Assembly: GCA_029250685.1 (NCBI GenBank)
Contig: JAQXEU010000045.1
Location: forward strand, 35,558-99,557
Source of the DNA: Polaribacter sp.
GTDB taxonomy: Bacteria; Bacteroidota; Bacteroidia; Flavobacteriales; Flavobacteriaceae
Direction: 5' to 3'
Length of the DNA: 64,000 nt
The position numbers and the translations under genes are program-made. The notes under the pieces are model-generated. The model made no database searches. It had not been told where the DNA came from and saw nothing but the letters and a program-made list of their open reading frames with translations. This document shows positions 17,900 to 26,130 of this stretch, in pieces; the first letter of the stretch is position 1, and each line of letters begins with the position of its first letter.

Positions 17900-18853
17900 C
17901 TACAATCCGTAGTTATCTCCTTCTGAAGCAAATCTAAATCCTAATTCCTTAAGTTTTTTTCTTTCTTTACTGTTTTCCTGTAAAGTTGGATTTGTATGAT
18001 TAAAATGAATAAAAATCACTTTGTTTTTAGTTTCTAAAGTTTCATTTTTAAATAAGTTTACGGTTTCTTCAACAAACGGATGTGGAACTTCAGTCATTGC
18101 TCTTTTTACTTCATTTTGATTATAAAAAGTAGCATCTAAAAAAGCGTAATCAACTTTTTTAACTTCTTCAATAATGTTTCTTTTCCATTTGTGCCATTTA
18201 TCAATATCGGGAATAAACAATGCAGTTTTACTTTTTCCTTCAATTTTATAACCAACTGTTTCTGAAAATTCATCTCTATGTGGAACTAAAAAAGGTGTCA
18301 CTTTTAAAGAGGAGTTTAATAAAATAGGAGTTTCATTTTGTAGCTCTTGAATTGTAATATTTTGCAAAGAAATTAACTGATTCCAAGGTCCATTTTTTTC
18401 TAAAAAAGATCTCATTTTTGGCATTGCAAAAACATTAATGTCATTCTTTCCATAGGCTTCCCTTCCAAAATACATTAAACCTGTATAATGACCAATATGA
18501 GCGTGTGTTAGAAAAACACCATCAATAATTGTTGTTGTTTTTAAATGATTTCGCTCTAAATCTGCTAATTGAGTATGCAAATCTGGAGTTGCTTCAAAAA
18601 GCCATTTTTGTTGATTCCCTGTATCAATCAAACCTAATGAAACGACACTTTTCTTTTTACTTCTTCCGTTGTAATAATTGGCGCAACATTCTTTTTGACA
18701 ACCGATGTGTGGAAAACCACCATCTTGCGCAATTCCTATAACTGTAATATATTGGTTAGGTTTTTGAGTTTCAATTATCTCAATTGATTTGTTTTCTACT
18801 TTACATCCAACAAAAATTACTATAAAAAAAAGGAAATAGATTTTTAGCTTCAT
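17900..18853 (-). CDS. PqqB-like metallo-beta-lactamase-fold lipoprotein
   Basis: A protein of 317 residues. It begins with a lipoprotein signal (lipobox cysteine in IFVGCKVE, residue 17). The mature protein matches the PqqB-like MBL-fold family: GIAQDGGFPHIGCQKECC at the start and the metal motif THAHIGHYTGL in the middle. No other PQQ biosynthesis genes are present, and true PqqB is not a lipoprotein, so a role in making PQQ is unlikely. It is better called a surface-exposed or periplasmic metallo-hydrolase of unknown substrate. It ends well before a terminator that belongs to ilvE. Confidence 0.83.
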   Translation of the reverse strand: MKLKIYFLFFIVIFVGCKVENKSIEIIETQKPNQYITVIGIAQDGGFPHIGCQKECCANYYNGRSKKKSVVSLGLIDTGNQQKWLFEATPDLHTQLADLERNHLKTTTIIDGVFLTHAHIGHYTGLMYFGREAYGKNDINVFAMPKMRSFLEKNGPWNQLISLQNITIQELQNETPILLNSSLKVTPFLVPHRDEFSETVGYKIEGKSKTALFIPDIDKWHKWKRNIIEEVKKVDYAFLDATFYNQNEVKRAMTEVPHPFVEETVNLFKNETLETKNKVIFIHFNHTNPTLQENSKERKKLKELGFRFASEGDNYGL

Positions 18854-18883
18854 TGCAAATAAGTTTTAAAGTTGAAAGCTACA

Positions 18884-18915
18884 AAAAAAGCACCAATCTT
18901 AGATTGATGCTTTTT
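18884..18915 (-). terminator. Terminator after ilvE
   Basis: The stem AAAAAGCACCAATC pairs with GATTGATGCTTTTT (one G-U pair) across a short loop. T runs are present on both sides. On the minus strand it follows the ilvE stop codon by about 20 bases. Confidence 0.75.
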
Positions 18916-18935
18916 ACTATTTTATAATAATAAAA

Positions 18936-19991
18936 CTATAGTTGAACTCTCCATCCGTAAGGATCGTTAGTTTTATTAGTTTGTATGTCAGTAATTTTCT
19001 TTTTTAATTGCTCTGCATAAGAGTTTTCTAATTCTGGTAAGTCAAAATCTTTTTCTTTAAAACCAAAACTAACAATGGGAGAAATAACGGCAGCGGTTCC
19101 TGCTCCAAACATTTCTTTTAAGCTTCCGTTTTTTGCAGCTTCTACAACTTCTTTTACAGTAATCTTACGCTCTTCAATATTTATATTGCTGTCTTTTGCA
19201 ATTTGTAATATACTTTTACGTGTAATTCCGTCTAAAATTCTATCAGAAGTCGGACTTGTAATTAACGTGTCATTTATGCGAACAAAAATGTTCATCGCGC
19301 CAGCTTCTTCAATGTATTCATGTGTTGTGTCGTCTGTCCAAATAACTTGATTGTATCCTTTTTCGATTGCTAATTGTGTTGGGTAAAATTGTGCAGCATA
19401 ATTGCCGCCAGCTTTAGCAAAACCAACACCGCCATTCGCAGCTCTTGCGTATTTTTCTTCAATTAAAACTTTTACTTTTCCAGAAAAATATGCTCCAGAG
19501 GGTGCCGTTGCAATAATGAATTTATATTCCGTTGCCGGTGATGCGTGAAAACCATTTCCAGTTGCAAAAATGAAGGGTCTTATGTATAAAGAGCTTCCTT
19601 CTTTTTTGGGGATCCAAGCATTATCAATTTCTAATAATTTTTTCAATCCATCCATAAATAAATCTTGCGGGATTTGCGGAATTACCATTCTTTCTGCCGA
19701 TTTATTTAAGCGTTTACAATTGTCTAAAGGTCTAAATAACAACGTATTTTCATTAGCATCTTTATAGGCTTTCATACCTTCAAAAATAGATTGTCCGTAA
19801 TGAAAAATCTTTGCTGATGGATCTAAAGAAATCGGTCCGTAAGCTTTAATTGTTGGGTTTTGCCATTTTCCTTCTTTAAAATCACAGGTGAACATGTGGT
19901 CAGAAAAAAGAGTTCCAAAAGGTAAATTATTGAAGTCAACTGAATCTATTCTAGAGTTTTGAATAGGAGTGATTTGTATATTTGAATTCAT
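18936..19991 (-). CDS. ilvE: Branched-chain amino acid aminotransferase
   Basis: A 351-residue PLP enzyme of fold type IV that interconverts leucine, isoleucine and valine with their 2-oxo acids. It is of the longer type II form. Visible marks are GQSIFEGMKAYKD, LYIRPFIFATGN, the segment KAGGNYAAQ with the probable PLP lysine (KAGG), and EEAGAMNIFV. It acts in the cytoplasm in either synthesis or breakdown. It is divergent from a DUF4920 lipoprotein gene, and each has its own -7 box in the roughly 120-bp spacer. It ends in a terminator. Confidence 0.95.
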   Translation of the reverse strand: MNSNIQITPIQNSRIDSVDFNNLPFGTLFSDHMFTCDFKEGKWQNPTIKAYGPISLDPSAKIFHYGQSIFEGMKAYKDANENTLLFRPLDNCKRLNKSAERMVIPQIPQDLFMDGLKKLLEIDNAWIPKKEGSSLYIRPFIFATGNGFHASPATEYKFIIATAPSGAYFSGKVKVLIEEKYARAANGGVGFAKAGGNYAAQFYPTQLAIEKGYNQVIWTDDTTHEYIEEAGAMNIFVRINDTLITSPTSDRILDGITRKSILQIAKDSNINIEERKITVKEVVEAAKNGSLKEMFGAGTAAVISPIVSFGFKEKDFDLPELENSYAEQLKKKITDIQTNKTNDPYGWRVQL

Positions 19992-20014
19992 TTTACGTCA
20001 GAAATTTAGTGCTG

Positions 20015-20022
20015 CAAATGTA
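20015..20022 (-). promoter_or_regulatory. Probable -7 promoter box for ilvE
   Basis: The minus strand reads TACATTTG, matching TAnnTTTG, 23 bases before the ilvE ATG. No clear -33 TTTG was seen. Confidence 0.5.
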
Positions 20023-20077
20023 CGCATTTTATCACATTCTTAACTTAGGAAATATGTAGTTTTATTGTTTAAATCCT

Positions 20078-20085
20078 TACATTTG
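20078..20085 (+). promoter_or_regulatory. Probable -7 promoter box for the DUF4920 gene
   Basis: TACATTTG matches the -7 consensus TAnnTTTG and lies 26 bases before the ATG at 20112. A start at the GTG at 20094 would leave almost no leader, so the box supports the ATG. Confidence 0.5.
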
Positions 20086-20111
20086 TAGTAAATGTGTTAA
20101 AATTAAAAATC

Positions 20112-20618
20112 ATGAAAAATATTTTAAAAGTGTGTGTTGTTTTCTTATTAGTTGTTACTGCTTGTAAAGAAAACACTTCAGAAAAAAAAGATGCTAAAAA
20201 CAGCGAAACTGCTACAAAATTTGATTCTTTCGGAGCAATGATTTCTAACGAAGGAACTATTGATTCGAAAGCAATGTTAGACAAGTTTAAGTCGATGAAA
20301 GCTGGTGATACTATCAATGTAAAATTTGCTTCAAAAATTGATGAAGTTTGTTCTAAAAAAGGTTGTTGGATGAAATTAGATTTAGCAGACGGAACGCAAA
20401 CAATGGTTCGTTTTAAAGATTATGGATTCTTTATGCCATTAGACGCTAAAGACCGTGAAGTAATTGTAAATGGTAAAGCATTTGTTCAAGAAACATCTGT
20501 TGCAGATTTGAAGCATTATGCTGAAGATGCTGGTAAATCAAAAGAAGAAATTGCTAAAATTACGAAGTCAAAATTAGAATTTGCTTTTGAGGCGGATGGT
20601 GTTTTAATGAAAAAATAA
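20112..20618 (+). CDS. DUF4920 lipoprotein
   Basis: A protein of 168 residues with a lipoprotein signal ending in VVTACKEN. The mature domain matches DUF4920, a flavobacterial periplasmic family of OB-fold appearance with the motif EVCSKKGCWMKLDLADG, in which two cysteines are conserved. The start is taken at the ATG at 20112 because it begins the signal peptide directly and has a promoter box upstream. The stop overlaps the start of the next gene by one base. The next gene encodes a small lipoprotein with a haem-binding CxxCH, which suggests that the pair handles metal, haem or redox chemistry in the periplasm, though this is inference. Confidence 0.82.
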   Translation: MKNILKVCVVFLLVVTACKENTSEKKDAKNSETATKFDSFGAMISNEGTIDSKAMLDKFKSMKAGDTINVKFASKIDEVCSKKGCWMKLDLADGTQTMVRFKDYGFFMPLDAKDREVIVNGKAFVQETSVADLKHYAEDAGKSKEEIAKITKSKLEFAFEADGVLMKK

Positions 20619-21043
20619 TGAAGAAGATTATTATTCTATTTTCTATAATTCTTTTTGTTGGATGCAATTCTAGAAAAGAACAGAAAGTAGAAATTACACC
20701 TAAAGGAAACTTTTATAAGCAGTCAGAAATGGCTGCTTTAATGCTGTTGATGTATGAAACCAATGCACAAAATAAACAGCTTATTTTAGACGGAAAACAA
20801 CCAAAAGAATTTCCTGAAGAGTTTTTGAAAATTCATACTGCGCAGTTAACAGATTCTACTGATAGAACTTTAGAGTTTAAGACGTTTTCTGATTTCTATT
20901 TAAGAAATATGAAAGAGGTTTTTGAACCTTCAAAAGAATCGTTAATTAACAAGCATAATACTGCAATTAATAGTTGTATTACTTGTCATCAAACGACATG
21001 TGTTGGGCCAATTCCGAAAATAAAAAAATTGTTGATTCAATAA
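20618..21043 (+). CDS. Small cytochrome-c-like lipoprotein
   Basis: A 141-residue protein with a lipoprotein signal (FVGCNSRK, cysteine 16). Near the C-terminus is SCITCHQTTCVGPIPKI, a canonical CxxCH haem-c attachment motif with a possible distal Met absent. The part before the motif (about residues 30-115) is helical and contains MAALMLLMYE and NMKEVFEPS, as in four-helix-bundle c-type cytochromes with the haem at the C-terminus. It probably binds one haem on the periplasmic side. It is coupled to the DUF4920 gene (one-base overlap) and followed after one base by mnmD. Confidence 0.75.
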   Translation: MKKIIILFSIILFVGCNSRKEQKVEITPKGNFYKQSEMAALMLLMYETNAQNKQLILDGKQPKEFPEEFLKIHTAQLTDSTDRTLEFKTFSDFYLRNMKEVFEPSKESLINKHNTAINSCITCHQTTCVGPIPKIKKLLIQ

Positions 21044-21044
21044 T

Positions 21045-21707
21045 TTGAAAAGAGAGATTGTGATAACTTCTGATGGATCAACAACGATTCATTTACCAGA
21101 ATGGGATGAAAATTATCATTCTACTCATGGAGCAATTCAAGAATCTAAACACGTATTTATTGCTAAAGGATTTGATAAAATTGATTTATCAGAAATTTCA
21201 ATTTTAGAAATAGGTTTTGGTACAGGTTTAAATTGTTTTGTCACTTTTTTAAAAGCGATTGAAAAAGGGAAATCTATTAATTATGTTGGAGTAGAAGCAT
21301 ATCCTGTTTCAGAAGAAGAAGTTGAGAAACTGAATTATGTATCAGAATTAAAAGCAGAACAGCAGCAAGTTATATTTGATGAAATTCACAATTGCTCTTG
21401 GGAAAAAAAGCATCATATTTCACTTGACTTTTCGTTAACAAAAAGAAAACAATTCTTTAATGAGATTACAGATGAAAATCAATTTGATTTGGTATATTTT
21501 GATGCTTTCGGAGCAGAACATCAACCTGAATTATGGACGGTTGATATTTTTAAAAAAATGTACAACGCGTTAAAATTAAATGGAATTTTAGTAACTTATT
21601 CCGCCAAAGGAAGTGTAAGGAGAGCAATGCAAGAAGTTGGTTTCTCTGTTGAACGCATTGACGGACCGCCAGGAAAAAGAGAAATGTTAAGGAGCACTAA
21701 ATTATAA
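21045..21707 (+). CDS. mnmD: tRNA (5-methylaminomethyl-2-thiouridine) methyltransferase, MnmD type
   Basis: A 220-residue SAM-dependent methyltransferase that completes the mnm5s2U modification at tRNA position 34. It corresponds to the methyltransferase half of MnmC without the FAD oxidase half. The start is a TTG at 21045, chosen because MKREIVITSDGSTTIHLPEWDENYHS is the usual family N-terminus. The SAM site is ILEIGFGTGLNCF (about residues 51-63), and the catalytic region includes FDLVYFDAFGAEHQPELW. The final GPPGKREMLRSTK is also typical. It follows the cytochrome-like gene after one base. Confidence 0.92.
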   Translation: MKREIVITSDGSTTIHLPEWDENYHSTHGAIQESKHVFIAKGFDKIDLSEISILEIGFGTGLNCFVTFLKAIEKGKSINYVGVEAYPVSEEEVEKLNYVSELKAEQQQVIFDEIHNCSWEKKHHISLDFSLTKRKQFFNEITDENQFDLVYFDAFGAEHQPELWTVDIFKKMYNALKLNGILVTYSAKGSVRRAMQEVGFSVERIDGPPGKREMLRSTKL

Positions 21708-21718
21708 TTAATATTAAA

Positions 21719-21865
21719 ATGGAAGAAAAGAAATTAAAATTTAGAAGATTAAGAGGGCGAAAAAGAGCCAATCCAAAAAGAGGAATCATATTTATTCTTC
21801 TGTTAATTGTAATTGTCTATTTGTGGATGAATGCAGAATCTATTCTTACAAAAATATTGCCATAA
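21719..21865 (+). CDS. Very small basic single-helix membrane protein
   Basis: A 48-residue frame directly after mnmD, with a strongly basic N-terminus (KFRRLRGRKRANPKR, residues 7-21), one hydrophobic helix (IIFILLLIVIVYLWM) and a short tail. The positive-inside layout is that of a type II single-span protein. It lies 11 bp after mnmD in the same direction and ends 1 bp before the convergent glycosyltransferase gene, so it fills the gap exactly. I know no function. Confidence rests on the charge and hydrophobicity pattern and its fit between the neighbouring genes. Confidence 0.6.
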   Translation: MEEKKLKFRRLRGRKRANPKRGIIFILLLIVIVYLWMNAESILTKILP

Positions 21866-21866
21866 A

Positions 21867-23030
21867 TTACTTTTTAAAAGTTCTTTTTTTCCATTTGTAA
21901 TTGCTGGAAAATGATTTTATAAAAATAAATAACGTAAAATACGGATATAAAATACTGCTTTTAAAATAGGTTATAAAATCAATTTTTTTGTTCTCGAAAA
22001 TCGACATTCTTTCCAGTAAAATATAATCTGAAAATAATTTTAGTAAAAAGGATGAAATGAAGGTTTGAAAAGAGAGTAAATTAAAGAATATTAGTAATGG
22101 TAAGATTGCTAAAACTGTATTTCCTGCCAATACTAAGACTCCAATTATTTTTCCAAATATCAAATTGTAATTTGCAGTTTTCGAAGCCCAACGAACGCGT
22201 TGGTGTACCAATTCTGAAACAGAATCAACAGGGAAGGTTTCTACAATTGCATCTTTAGACTTTAAATACTTAACTTTTCGTTTATCAAAATTTAGAAATT
22301 TTTCTAGTAAAAAAACATCATCACCACTTGCAATAGAATTGTTGTTTTCAAACCCATTTACTTTTTTGAAAATGTTTTTCTTGTAAATGAAATTTGCACC
22401 ATTTGATAAAAACGGGATCTTCAAACCAAAACTCCCAATTGTTGTAGCTTGTAAACTCATAAACTCTAAACGTTGAAATTGATGTAAAAATGTTGCGCTG
22501 CTTTTATATGAAACTGGCGCAACAACCATATTACAATTGTTTTGCTGAATAAAAGTATCAATCGTTCTTAGCCAGTTTTTAGGTACAACACAATCTGCAT
22601 CAGTTGTGATAATCCAATTGTTTTTTGCTTGGTTTAAAGCTATTGTAATGGCATCTTTTTTTGGTGAATTTGATGTTCTCTCGTTTTTAATGATAATAAA
22701 ATTGTCTCCTCTAGCGGAGTCGTGAGGTTGTAGGTTTCGACTTCGCTCAACCTGATAATCAATAAAATTTTTGATAATTTCAATTGAGTTATCTGTGGAA
22801 GTATCATCCACAAATATAAATTCCACTAATTCATTAGAATATGCTAATTGACTTATTGATTCTAATAAATTGGGTAAGTTTTTTTCTTCATTTCTAAATG
22901 AAATAATCACAGAAAAAGCTGTTCTTTCCTCTGCAGTTTTGTTTTTGAATTCTTTCACTTTATTAAATCCAAAAACAAAAGCAAGAATGCAAATGATGTA
23001 GCTATAAAACAAAATACTAAATATCATCAT
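21867..23030 (-). CDS. Family 2 glycosyltransferase with C-terminal membrane helices and an in-frame repeat insertion
   Basis: A 387-residue inverting glycosyltransferase of GT-A fold. It has an N-terminal anchor helix (FYSYIICILAFVFGF), the nucleotide-sugar site EFIFVDDTSTDN, the DxD-type TTDADCVVPKNW, a QRVRW motif (QxxRW) and two C-terminal hydrophobic segments. It probably builds a cell-envelope glycan or glycolipid. Between FIDY and NFIII, residues close to QVERSRNLQPHDSARGD are the translation of a dispersed palindromic repeat (22703-22754) and are not part of the usual family. The frame remains open. It overlaps the upstream flippase-like gene by four bases; that gene is split by a stop codon. 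Confidence 0.88.
   Translation of the reverse strand: MMIFSILFYSYIICILAFVFGFNKVKEFKNKTAEERTAFSVIISFRNEEKNLPNLLESISQLAYSNELVEFIFVDDTSTDNSIEIIKNFIDYQVERSRNLQPHDSARGDNFIIIKNERTSNSPKKDAITIALNQAKNNWIITTDADCVVPKNWLRTIDTFIQQNNCNMVVAPVSYKSSATFLHQFQRLEFMSLQATTIGSFGLKIPFLSNGANFIYKKNIFKKVNGFENNNSIASGDDVFLLEKFLNFDKRKVKYLKSKDAIVETFPVDSVSELVHQRVRWASKTANYNLIFGKIIGVLVLAGNTVLAILPLLIFFNLLSFQTFISSFLLKLFSDYILLERMSIFENKKIDFITYFKSSILYPYFTLFIFIKSFSSNYKWKKRTFKK
22703..22754 (-). repeat. Dispersed inverted repeat inserted in frame in the glycosyltransferase gene
   Basis: The arms AGCGGAGTCG (22713-22722) and CGACTTCGCT (22738-22747) pair with one mismatch. The same words occur in the intergenic repeat at 59931-59977 (GAGCGCAGTCGA and TCGACTCCGCTC). 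The copy adds about 17-18 codons without a stop or frameshift. Confidence 0.7.
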
Positions 23031-24001
23031 TCATCTGTTTGTGTTAACTTGTCCGTATTAAAAGTAAGCACAAAATAGCTTCCAACAATGCTTGGCAATA
23101 CAAAGTTGAAAATCCACATAATTAATACAATTGCTAAAATACTTGAGTCATTTACTTGATAAAATGAAAATATCAGTAAGGCAACAGAGCTTTTTATTAC
23201 AACATCAAACAAAGATAACATCGGAATTATTGATGCAATCAAATACATTGAAAAAATGCACATCATTGCGTCAAAATAAATAATGTCAAAATTAAAAATC
23301 ATCATCAAAAAATAAAATTGATGCGAGAAAATTATATATCTGAGTACTGATAATATGAATACTTTTTGGATTGTTTTTCTAGAGAAATCATTTATTGATT
23401 TTTTAAATGATTTGGTTGAATATCCTTTAAAACTAATTCCCTTTTTATCAATAAATATAAAAATTGAAAAAACCAACATGAAAAATAACAGTGTAAATAA
23501 GATATTGAAGTAATCAAGCTCAATTGTGAAATTAAAGAATAAAAATCCACATCCAACAATTCCGAAAATGATTGTAACTAAGAGTTGAGAAAAGTTTCCT
23601 ACAAGATTTAATGCTAATATTTTTTTACTTGATGACTTTTTAAAGTACAACGCTTTTGCTCCGTATTCTCCAATTCTATTTGGTGTAATTAAAGATGCTG
23701 TTAAAGATGCTAAACTTTGTTTTGCAGCTTCCGAAAAAGAAATATTTTGTGCTTGTTGAACTAATAATTGCCATTTTTTAATTTCTGAAATTCAATTAAA
23801 AAAGGTGAAAATTAATAAAAAAAGTATTTTTTTTGATGAGAAAACATCATTTTTTATCAAAATTGAAGTAAAGTTAGAAAATGATTGTTGTTGGTTTGTG
23901 AAGATTTTTTCATAAATAAAATACCCACAGCCAATAACCACAAAAAGTTTTACGACTAGCGGAAAGAATTGCTTAAATTTGTAAGAATTCGAATAATTCA
24001 T
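23027..24001 (-). pseudogene. Lysylphosphatidylglycerol-synthase-TM/flippase-like gene split by an in-frame TGA
   Basis: One continuous frame on the minus strand runs from the ATG at 24001 to 23027, about 324 codons, broken only by a TGA at 23792-23794. The text around it reads TFFN-stop-ISEIKKWQLLVQ. Proteins of this family have a tryptophan at this place as I recall, and TGG to TGA is one base change. After the stop the same frame continues with SLASLTASLITPNRIGEYGAKAL, the best-conserved part of the family, and several membrane helices. It was probably a polytopic inner-membrane protein acting with the glycosyltransferase that overlaps its 3' end by 4 bp (ATGA). Loss may be recent, or the TGA may be a sequencing error. 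The two open pieces, 24001-23792 and 23650-23027, should not be read as separate genes. Confidence 0.8.
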
Positions 24002-24067
24002 ATAACTGCAAAGTAACAAATAATAGTTGTTTGTAGCAGCGCGAAAAATTAAAATCAATCTGCGATT

Positions 24068-24622
24068 GTGAGTACAGAAAAAATCATATTAGGGATTGAT
24101 CCAGGAACCACGATTATGGGTTTTGGACTCATAAAAATTGTTGGTAAGAAAATGGAATTCATTCAAATGAATGAATTACTGTTAAAAAAATACGACGATC
24201 ATTACTTGAAATTGAAATTAATTTTTGAACGCACAATAGAATTAATTGATACGTATAATCCTGATGAAATAGCCATTGAAGCGCCTTTTTTTGGTAAAAA
24301 TGTACAATCAATGTTAAAGCTTGGTAGAGCGCAAGGTGTTGCAATGGCAGCAGGTTTGTCAAGAGAAATTCCGATTACAGAATATTTACCAAAGAAAATT
24401 AAAATGGCAATTACTGGTAATGGAAATGCAAGTAAAGAACAGGTTGCATTGATGTTAAAATCGTTATTAGATTTAAAAACTTTACCTAAAAACTTGGATG
24501 CAACAGATGGGTTAGCAGCAGCAGTTTGTCATTTCTACAATTCAGGTAAAGTAGTCGGTGGGAAAAACTATACTGGCTGGGCAAGTTTTGTGAAGCAAAA
24601 CGAAAAGAGAATTAAGAAATAA
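24068..24622 (+). CDS. ruvC: Holliday junction resolvase RuvC
   Basis: A 184-residue endonuclease that cuts Holliday junctions together with RuvAB. The start is a GTG at 24068, giving [19 protein letters not shown] with the first catalytic aspartate (Asp in GIDPGT). Further acidic residues lie in [12 protein letters not shown] and in [14 protein letters not shown] near the C-terminus, which completes the DEDD-type site. It is divergent from the broken flippase-like gene and overlaps hemW by one base, so the two are probably co-expressed. Confidence 0.95.
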   Translation: MSTEKIILGIDPGTTIMGFGLIKIVGKKMEFIQMNELLLKKYDDHYLKLKLIFERTIELIDTYNPDEIAIEAPFFGKNVQSMLKLGRAQGVAMAAGLSREIPITEYLPKKIKMAITGNGNASKEQVALMLKSLLDLKTLPKNLDATDGLAAAVCHFYNSGKVVGGKNYTGWASFVKQNEKRIKK

Positions 24623-25749
24623 TGGCAGGAATTTACCTTCACATTCCATTTTGTAAACAAGCATGTTTTTATTGCGATTTTCATTTTTCAACTTCATTAA
24701 AAAAGAAAGATGAATTGATTTCTTGTTTGATAAAGGAACTAGAAATTAGAAAAGATGAATTGCAAACTGAAACCATTGAAACCATTTATTTTGGCGGTGG
24801 AACCCCAAGTTTATTATATATTAAAGAAGTTGAATTGTTATTGAATGCGATTTATAAAAATTATAATGTAATTGAGAATCCTGAAATTACATTAGAAGCA
24901 AATCCAGATGATTTACCTGAAGCAAAGATTTTAGAATTAGCAAAAAGTTCTGTGAATCGCTTAAGTATCGGAATACAGTCTTTTTTTGAAGACGATCTTA
25001 AATTGATGAATCGTGCACATAATGCAAACGAAGCAAAAAAATGTTTGACTGTTGCGACGCATCACTTTGATAATATTACAGTCGACTTAATTTACGGAAT
25101 TCAGAATATGTCAATCGACAAGTGGAAAGTGAATTTACAAACAGTATTCGATTTTGGAATCAATCACATTTCTAGTTATGCATTAACTGTTGAGCCAAAT
25201 ACGGCATTAGATTCGTTTATTAAAAACGGAAAATATCTACCGTTAAATGAAGAATTGGCAAAACAACATTTTAATGTTTTGGTTGATGAAACTGAAAAAC
25301 AAGGTTTTGTGCATTATGAGATCTCTAATTTTGGAAAACCAAATTATTTTTCAAAACACAATACTAGTTATTGGAAAGGAAAAAAATATATTGGAATTGG
25401 ACCATCTGCACATTCGTTTAATGAAACTCAAAGAAGTTGGAATGTTTCTAGTAATGCAAAATACATCAAATCGATTTCAGAAAACAAGTTGCCAAATGAA
25501 TTAGAAAAGCTGTCAAAAGAAGATGTGTTCAATGAATATATTATGACGGGTTTGCGAACTATTTGGGGAGTTTCATTAGAAAAAATTAAGAATGATTTTG
25601 GAGAGACGTATATTGAATATTTAGAAAATCAAACCAAAAAACATATAGATAAAGAATTGTTGTATATTGAAAATCAAATTTTAAAAACCACCAAAAAAGG
25701 AAAGTTTTTAGCAGACGGAATTGCATCGGACCTATTTATCCTGAACTAG
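24622..25749 (+). CDS. hemW: HemW-type radical SAM protein (haem chaperone family)
   Basis: A 375-residue radical SAM protein. The 4Fe-4S motif is CKQACFYCDF (CxxxCxxC, residues 10-17), which distinguishes HemW from coproporphyrinogen dehydrogenase HemN. Further marks are YFGGGTPSLL and RLSIGIQSF, and a C-terminal winged-helix-like HemN_C domain starting near YIMTGLRTIWG. HemW is known to hold haem and hand it to client proteins. The last codons run into a dispersed repeat: the TAG stop lies inside the repeat loop, so the final residues ILN derive from it. The main domain is unaffected. Confidence 0.93.
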   Translation: MAGIYLHIPFCKQACFYCDFHFSTSLKKKDELISCLIKELEIRKDELQTETIETIYFGGGTPSLLYIKEVELLLNAIYKNYNVIENPEITLEANPDDLPEAKILELAKSSVNRLSIGIQSFFEDDLKLMNRAHNANEAKKCLTVATHHFDNITVDLIYGIQNMSIDKWKVNLQTVFDFGINHISSYALTVEPNTALDSFIKNGKYLPLNEELAKQHFNVLVDETEKQGFVHYEISNFGKPNYFSKHNTSYWKGKKYIGIGPSAHSFNETQRSWNVSSNAKYIKSISENKLPNELEKLSKEDVFNEYIMTGLRTIWGVSLEKIKNDFGETYIEYLENQTKKHIDKELLYIENQILKTTKKGKFLADGIASDLFILN

Positions 25750-25760
25750 TTTCAGGATCT
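25738..25760 (+). repeat. Dispersed palindrome at the hemW 3' end, left flank of the GIY-YIG module
   Basis: A perfect 8-bp stem ATCCTGAA (25738-25745) and TTCAGGAT (25751-25758) enclose the loop CTAGT and are followed by CT. The loop supplies the hemW stop codon. Confidence 0.8.
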
Positions 25761-25823
25761 GCGAATCGGTTAACTAGATTGTGTCGAACGAGTTTTTTAT
25801 TAACTTTAAACTTCAAAAAAGCT

Positions 25824-26108
25824 ATGATTGAAGGTTATGTATATATGCTCTCAAATAAAAACAGAACTGTTTTATATATTGGAGCTACAAAGAATCTTAA
25901 AACTAGAATTGAACTTCATATTTCAGGAAAAGCAACAGAGTTTACAAGAAAATATAATGTAAATGAATTGTTGTATTTTGAAAAATATTCAAATTTTCAC
26001 GATGCTTTCGAAAGAGAAAAGAAATTAAAAAATTGGCATAAAGACTGGAAATGGAATTTGATTAAATTAGAAAACCCTAATTTAAAAAACATATATTTGG
26101 AATTATAA
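25824..26108 (+). CDS. Small single-domain GIY-YIG nuclease
   Basis: A 94-residue protein consisting only of a GIY-YIG domain. The start is the ATG at 25824; the longer frame from 25779 covers repeat-derived sequence. The motif is YVYMLSNKNRTVLYIGAT (YVY...YIG, residues 5-22). Next come the catalytic-type arginine in LKTRIELH, the KATEFTRKYN segment and a terminal REKKLKNWHKDWKWNLI with the conserved glutamate and the Lys/Trp-rich helix. These small UvrC-like proteins are common, often in several copies, in Bacteroidota. The gene lies between inverted copies of one palindrome, which suggests that the nuclease and the repeats belong together. The target DNA is unknown. Confidence 0.88.
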   Translation: MIEGYVYMLSNKNRTVLYIGATKNLKTRIELHISGKATEFTRKYNVNELLYFEKYSNFHDAFEREKKLKNWHKDWKWNLIKLENPNLKNIYLEL

Positions 26109-26130
26109 TAAATGAAGTTTAATTTAAAAA

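Noticed and set aside
17900..18853. Pyrroloquinoline quinone biosynthesis gene pqqB
   Set aside because: The fold is PqqB-like, but the protein is a lipoprotein and no pqqA, C, D or E gene is nearby.
23027..24058. Two separate genes, one upstream and one downstream of 23792, on the minus strand
   Set aside because: Both pieces are in the same frame and the text between them codes for the best-conserved part of the same membrane protein family. One gene broken by a TGA is the simpler reading.
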